DNA of 5,838 nt, taken from Bacteroidales bacterium (lineage in GTDB: Bacteria; Bacteroidota; Bacteroidia; Bacteroidales; JAAUTT01). The notes under the pieces are model-generated. The model was given only the letters and a program-made list of their open reading frames with translations. It ran no database searches and was not told the DNA's origin. The stretch is taken from positions 1 to 5,838 of the forward strand of contig JAAUTT010000330.1 in assembly GCA_012031335.1 (NCBI GenBank), read 5' to 3'. The position numbers and the translations under genes were made by a program. The stretch's first letter is position 1. Every line of letters begins with the position of its first letter. Positions 5,177 to 5,838 of the stretch are shown one piece after another.

Positions 5177-5838
5177 AAATTAATGGTAATCTCCTTTGAA
5201 GCGGTTTTTCCTTCGGTTTGAAGGTTGAATATAATATTGTAATAGCCATCGAGTTTTTCGAGTACATTGCGCCTACCCGACTGCTTAACGGTTCCCTGGC
5301 TGAGCACAATAATTTTTTCAGCAAAAAATATGCTCGAAAGCTTATGCGAAATAAGAATACAGGTGCAATTGCCCATCGCCTTTCTTAACGACTCCATAAT
5401 GGTTTGTTCGTTCAGCTCGTCGAGGTAAGAAGTGACATCGTCGAGGATAAAGATGTCCGATTTTTTAAGCAGGAGCCTCGATATTGCAAGCCGCTGCTTC
5501 TGGCCTCCCGAGACATTGATCCCTTTCTCACCGATCATCTTATTAAGTCCGGCTTCGTTGTTTTCGATAAGACTTGCGATGGAGGCCATTTTTAACGCGT
5601 CCATCATTTTCGCAGTTTCGATGCCCGGATTTACCGCGCGCAGATTTTCCCTGATGGTAGCCGAAAAAAGGATAGAGTTTTGAAGGGCCACACCAAGATG
5701 GTTCCGGAGATAAGCTTTGGAATAGGCTTTTATATCCAGGTTGTCGAGCAGGATGGTTCCTTCGGCTGGTTCGTAAAGTCGAAGCAGAAGCTTGATGATA
5801 GTAGATTTACCCGCTCCCGTAGGCCCAATAATGGCTAC
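5038..5838 (-). CDS. ABC exporter half-transporter, ATP-binding domain with degenerate Walker B (5' end outside window)
   Basis: The frame is open from the right edge and encodes most of an ATPase domain. Its membrane domain lies beyond the window. Walker A is GPTGAGKST (residues 5-13 of the visible part, 5826-5800). Then come the Q-loop in VALQNSILF (around 5691), signature VSGGQKQRLAISR (5514-5476), Walker B FILDD with Asp (5439-5437) where the catalytic Glu is expected, and the switch His in LISHKLSS (5346-5344). The Asp marks a non-catalytic site as in TM287 and TAP/MRP-type first domains. The recognisable domain ends around YYNIIFNLQTEGK (to about 5206). The literal frame continues to a stop at 5038, inside the next gene, and that tail looks like out-of-frame translation. 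The natural end may be the TAA at 5182-5180, reached by one extra A in the run at 5205-5209. Co-transcription with the next gene is evident. Confidence 0.88.
   Translation of the reverse strand, partial: VAIIGPTGAGKSTIIKLLLRLYEPAEGTILLDNLDIKAYSKAYLRNHLGVALQNSILFSATIRENLRAVNPGIETAKMMDALKMASIASLIENNEAGLNKMIGEKGINVSGGQKQRLAISRLLLKKSDIFILDDVTSYLDELNEQTIMESLRKAMGNCTCILISHKLSSIFFAEKIIVLSQGTVKQSGRRNVLEKLDGYYNIIFNLQTEGKTASKEITINLWITKPITRTKKVITAKRLYSPLFAGYSGISSTTACGYTVYWLPPL

Overview
The window looks like a piece of a Bacteroidota chromosome. All real genes lie on the minus strand. Two starts are preceded by perfect copies of the TAnnTTTG -7 element used by the primary sigma factor of that phylum, most starts lack a clear Shine-Dalgarno sequence, and the gene families (small ECF sigma factor, pentapeptide protein with a GPPPD loop, polyvalent-kinase-type small protein) fit. 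A genus cannot be named from the sequence.

Read in the direction of transcription (right to left), the window opens inside the ATP-binding domain of one ABC exporter half-transporter (5838 down to about 5180 or 5038). A complete 604-residue half-transporter follows (5176-3362). The two ATP-binding domains have complementary defects: Asp in place of the catalytic Glu in the first, and a degenerate LSNGE signature in the second. That is the pattern of an asymmetric heterodimeric exporter with one consensus and one degenerate ATP site. The reading frame of the first subunit runs 139 bases into the second gene, and a one-base change in a five-A run would remove this overlap.

After a 113-base AT-rich gap holding a TAACTTTG promoter element comes a probable co-transcribed set: pentapeptide repeat protein (3248-2865), class I SAM methyltransferase (2868-2158, starting inside the previous stop codon), transglutaminase-fold protein with an intact Cys-His-Asp triad (2129-1221), and GNAT acetyltransferase (1144-650). 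The first two are translationally coupled. The last two are more loosely spaced, and the base composition drops sharply at the methyltransferase/transglutaminase border, so the set may be assembled from separate pieces.

Next comes a short, about 30% GC remnant (587-351). Its N-terminus resembles a Bacteroidota polyvalent-protein-kinase-type family, and the C-terminal end of the same family seems to persist in another frame (405-355), so the middle appears to have been deleted. It keeps a near-perfect promoter placed so close to the ATG that the transcript would be leaderless. The window ends inside the region 2 part of an ECF sigma factor gene (258 to beyond the left edge), preceded by a possible autoregulatory ECF promoter.

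I saw no RNA genes, CRISPR array, insertion sequence or convincing intrinsic terminator. The genes look mostly like ordinary accessory and housekeeping functions. I do not see a clear new system, but the remnant, the frame conflict and the modification-enzyme cluster merit a check.
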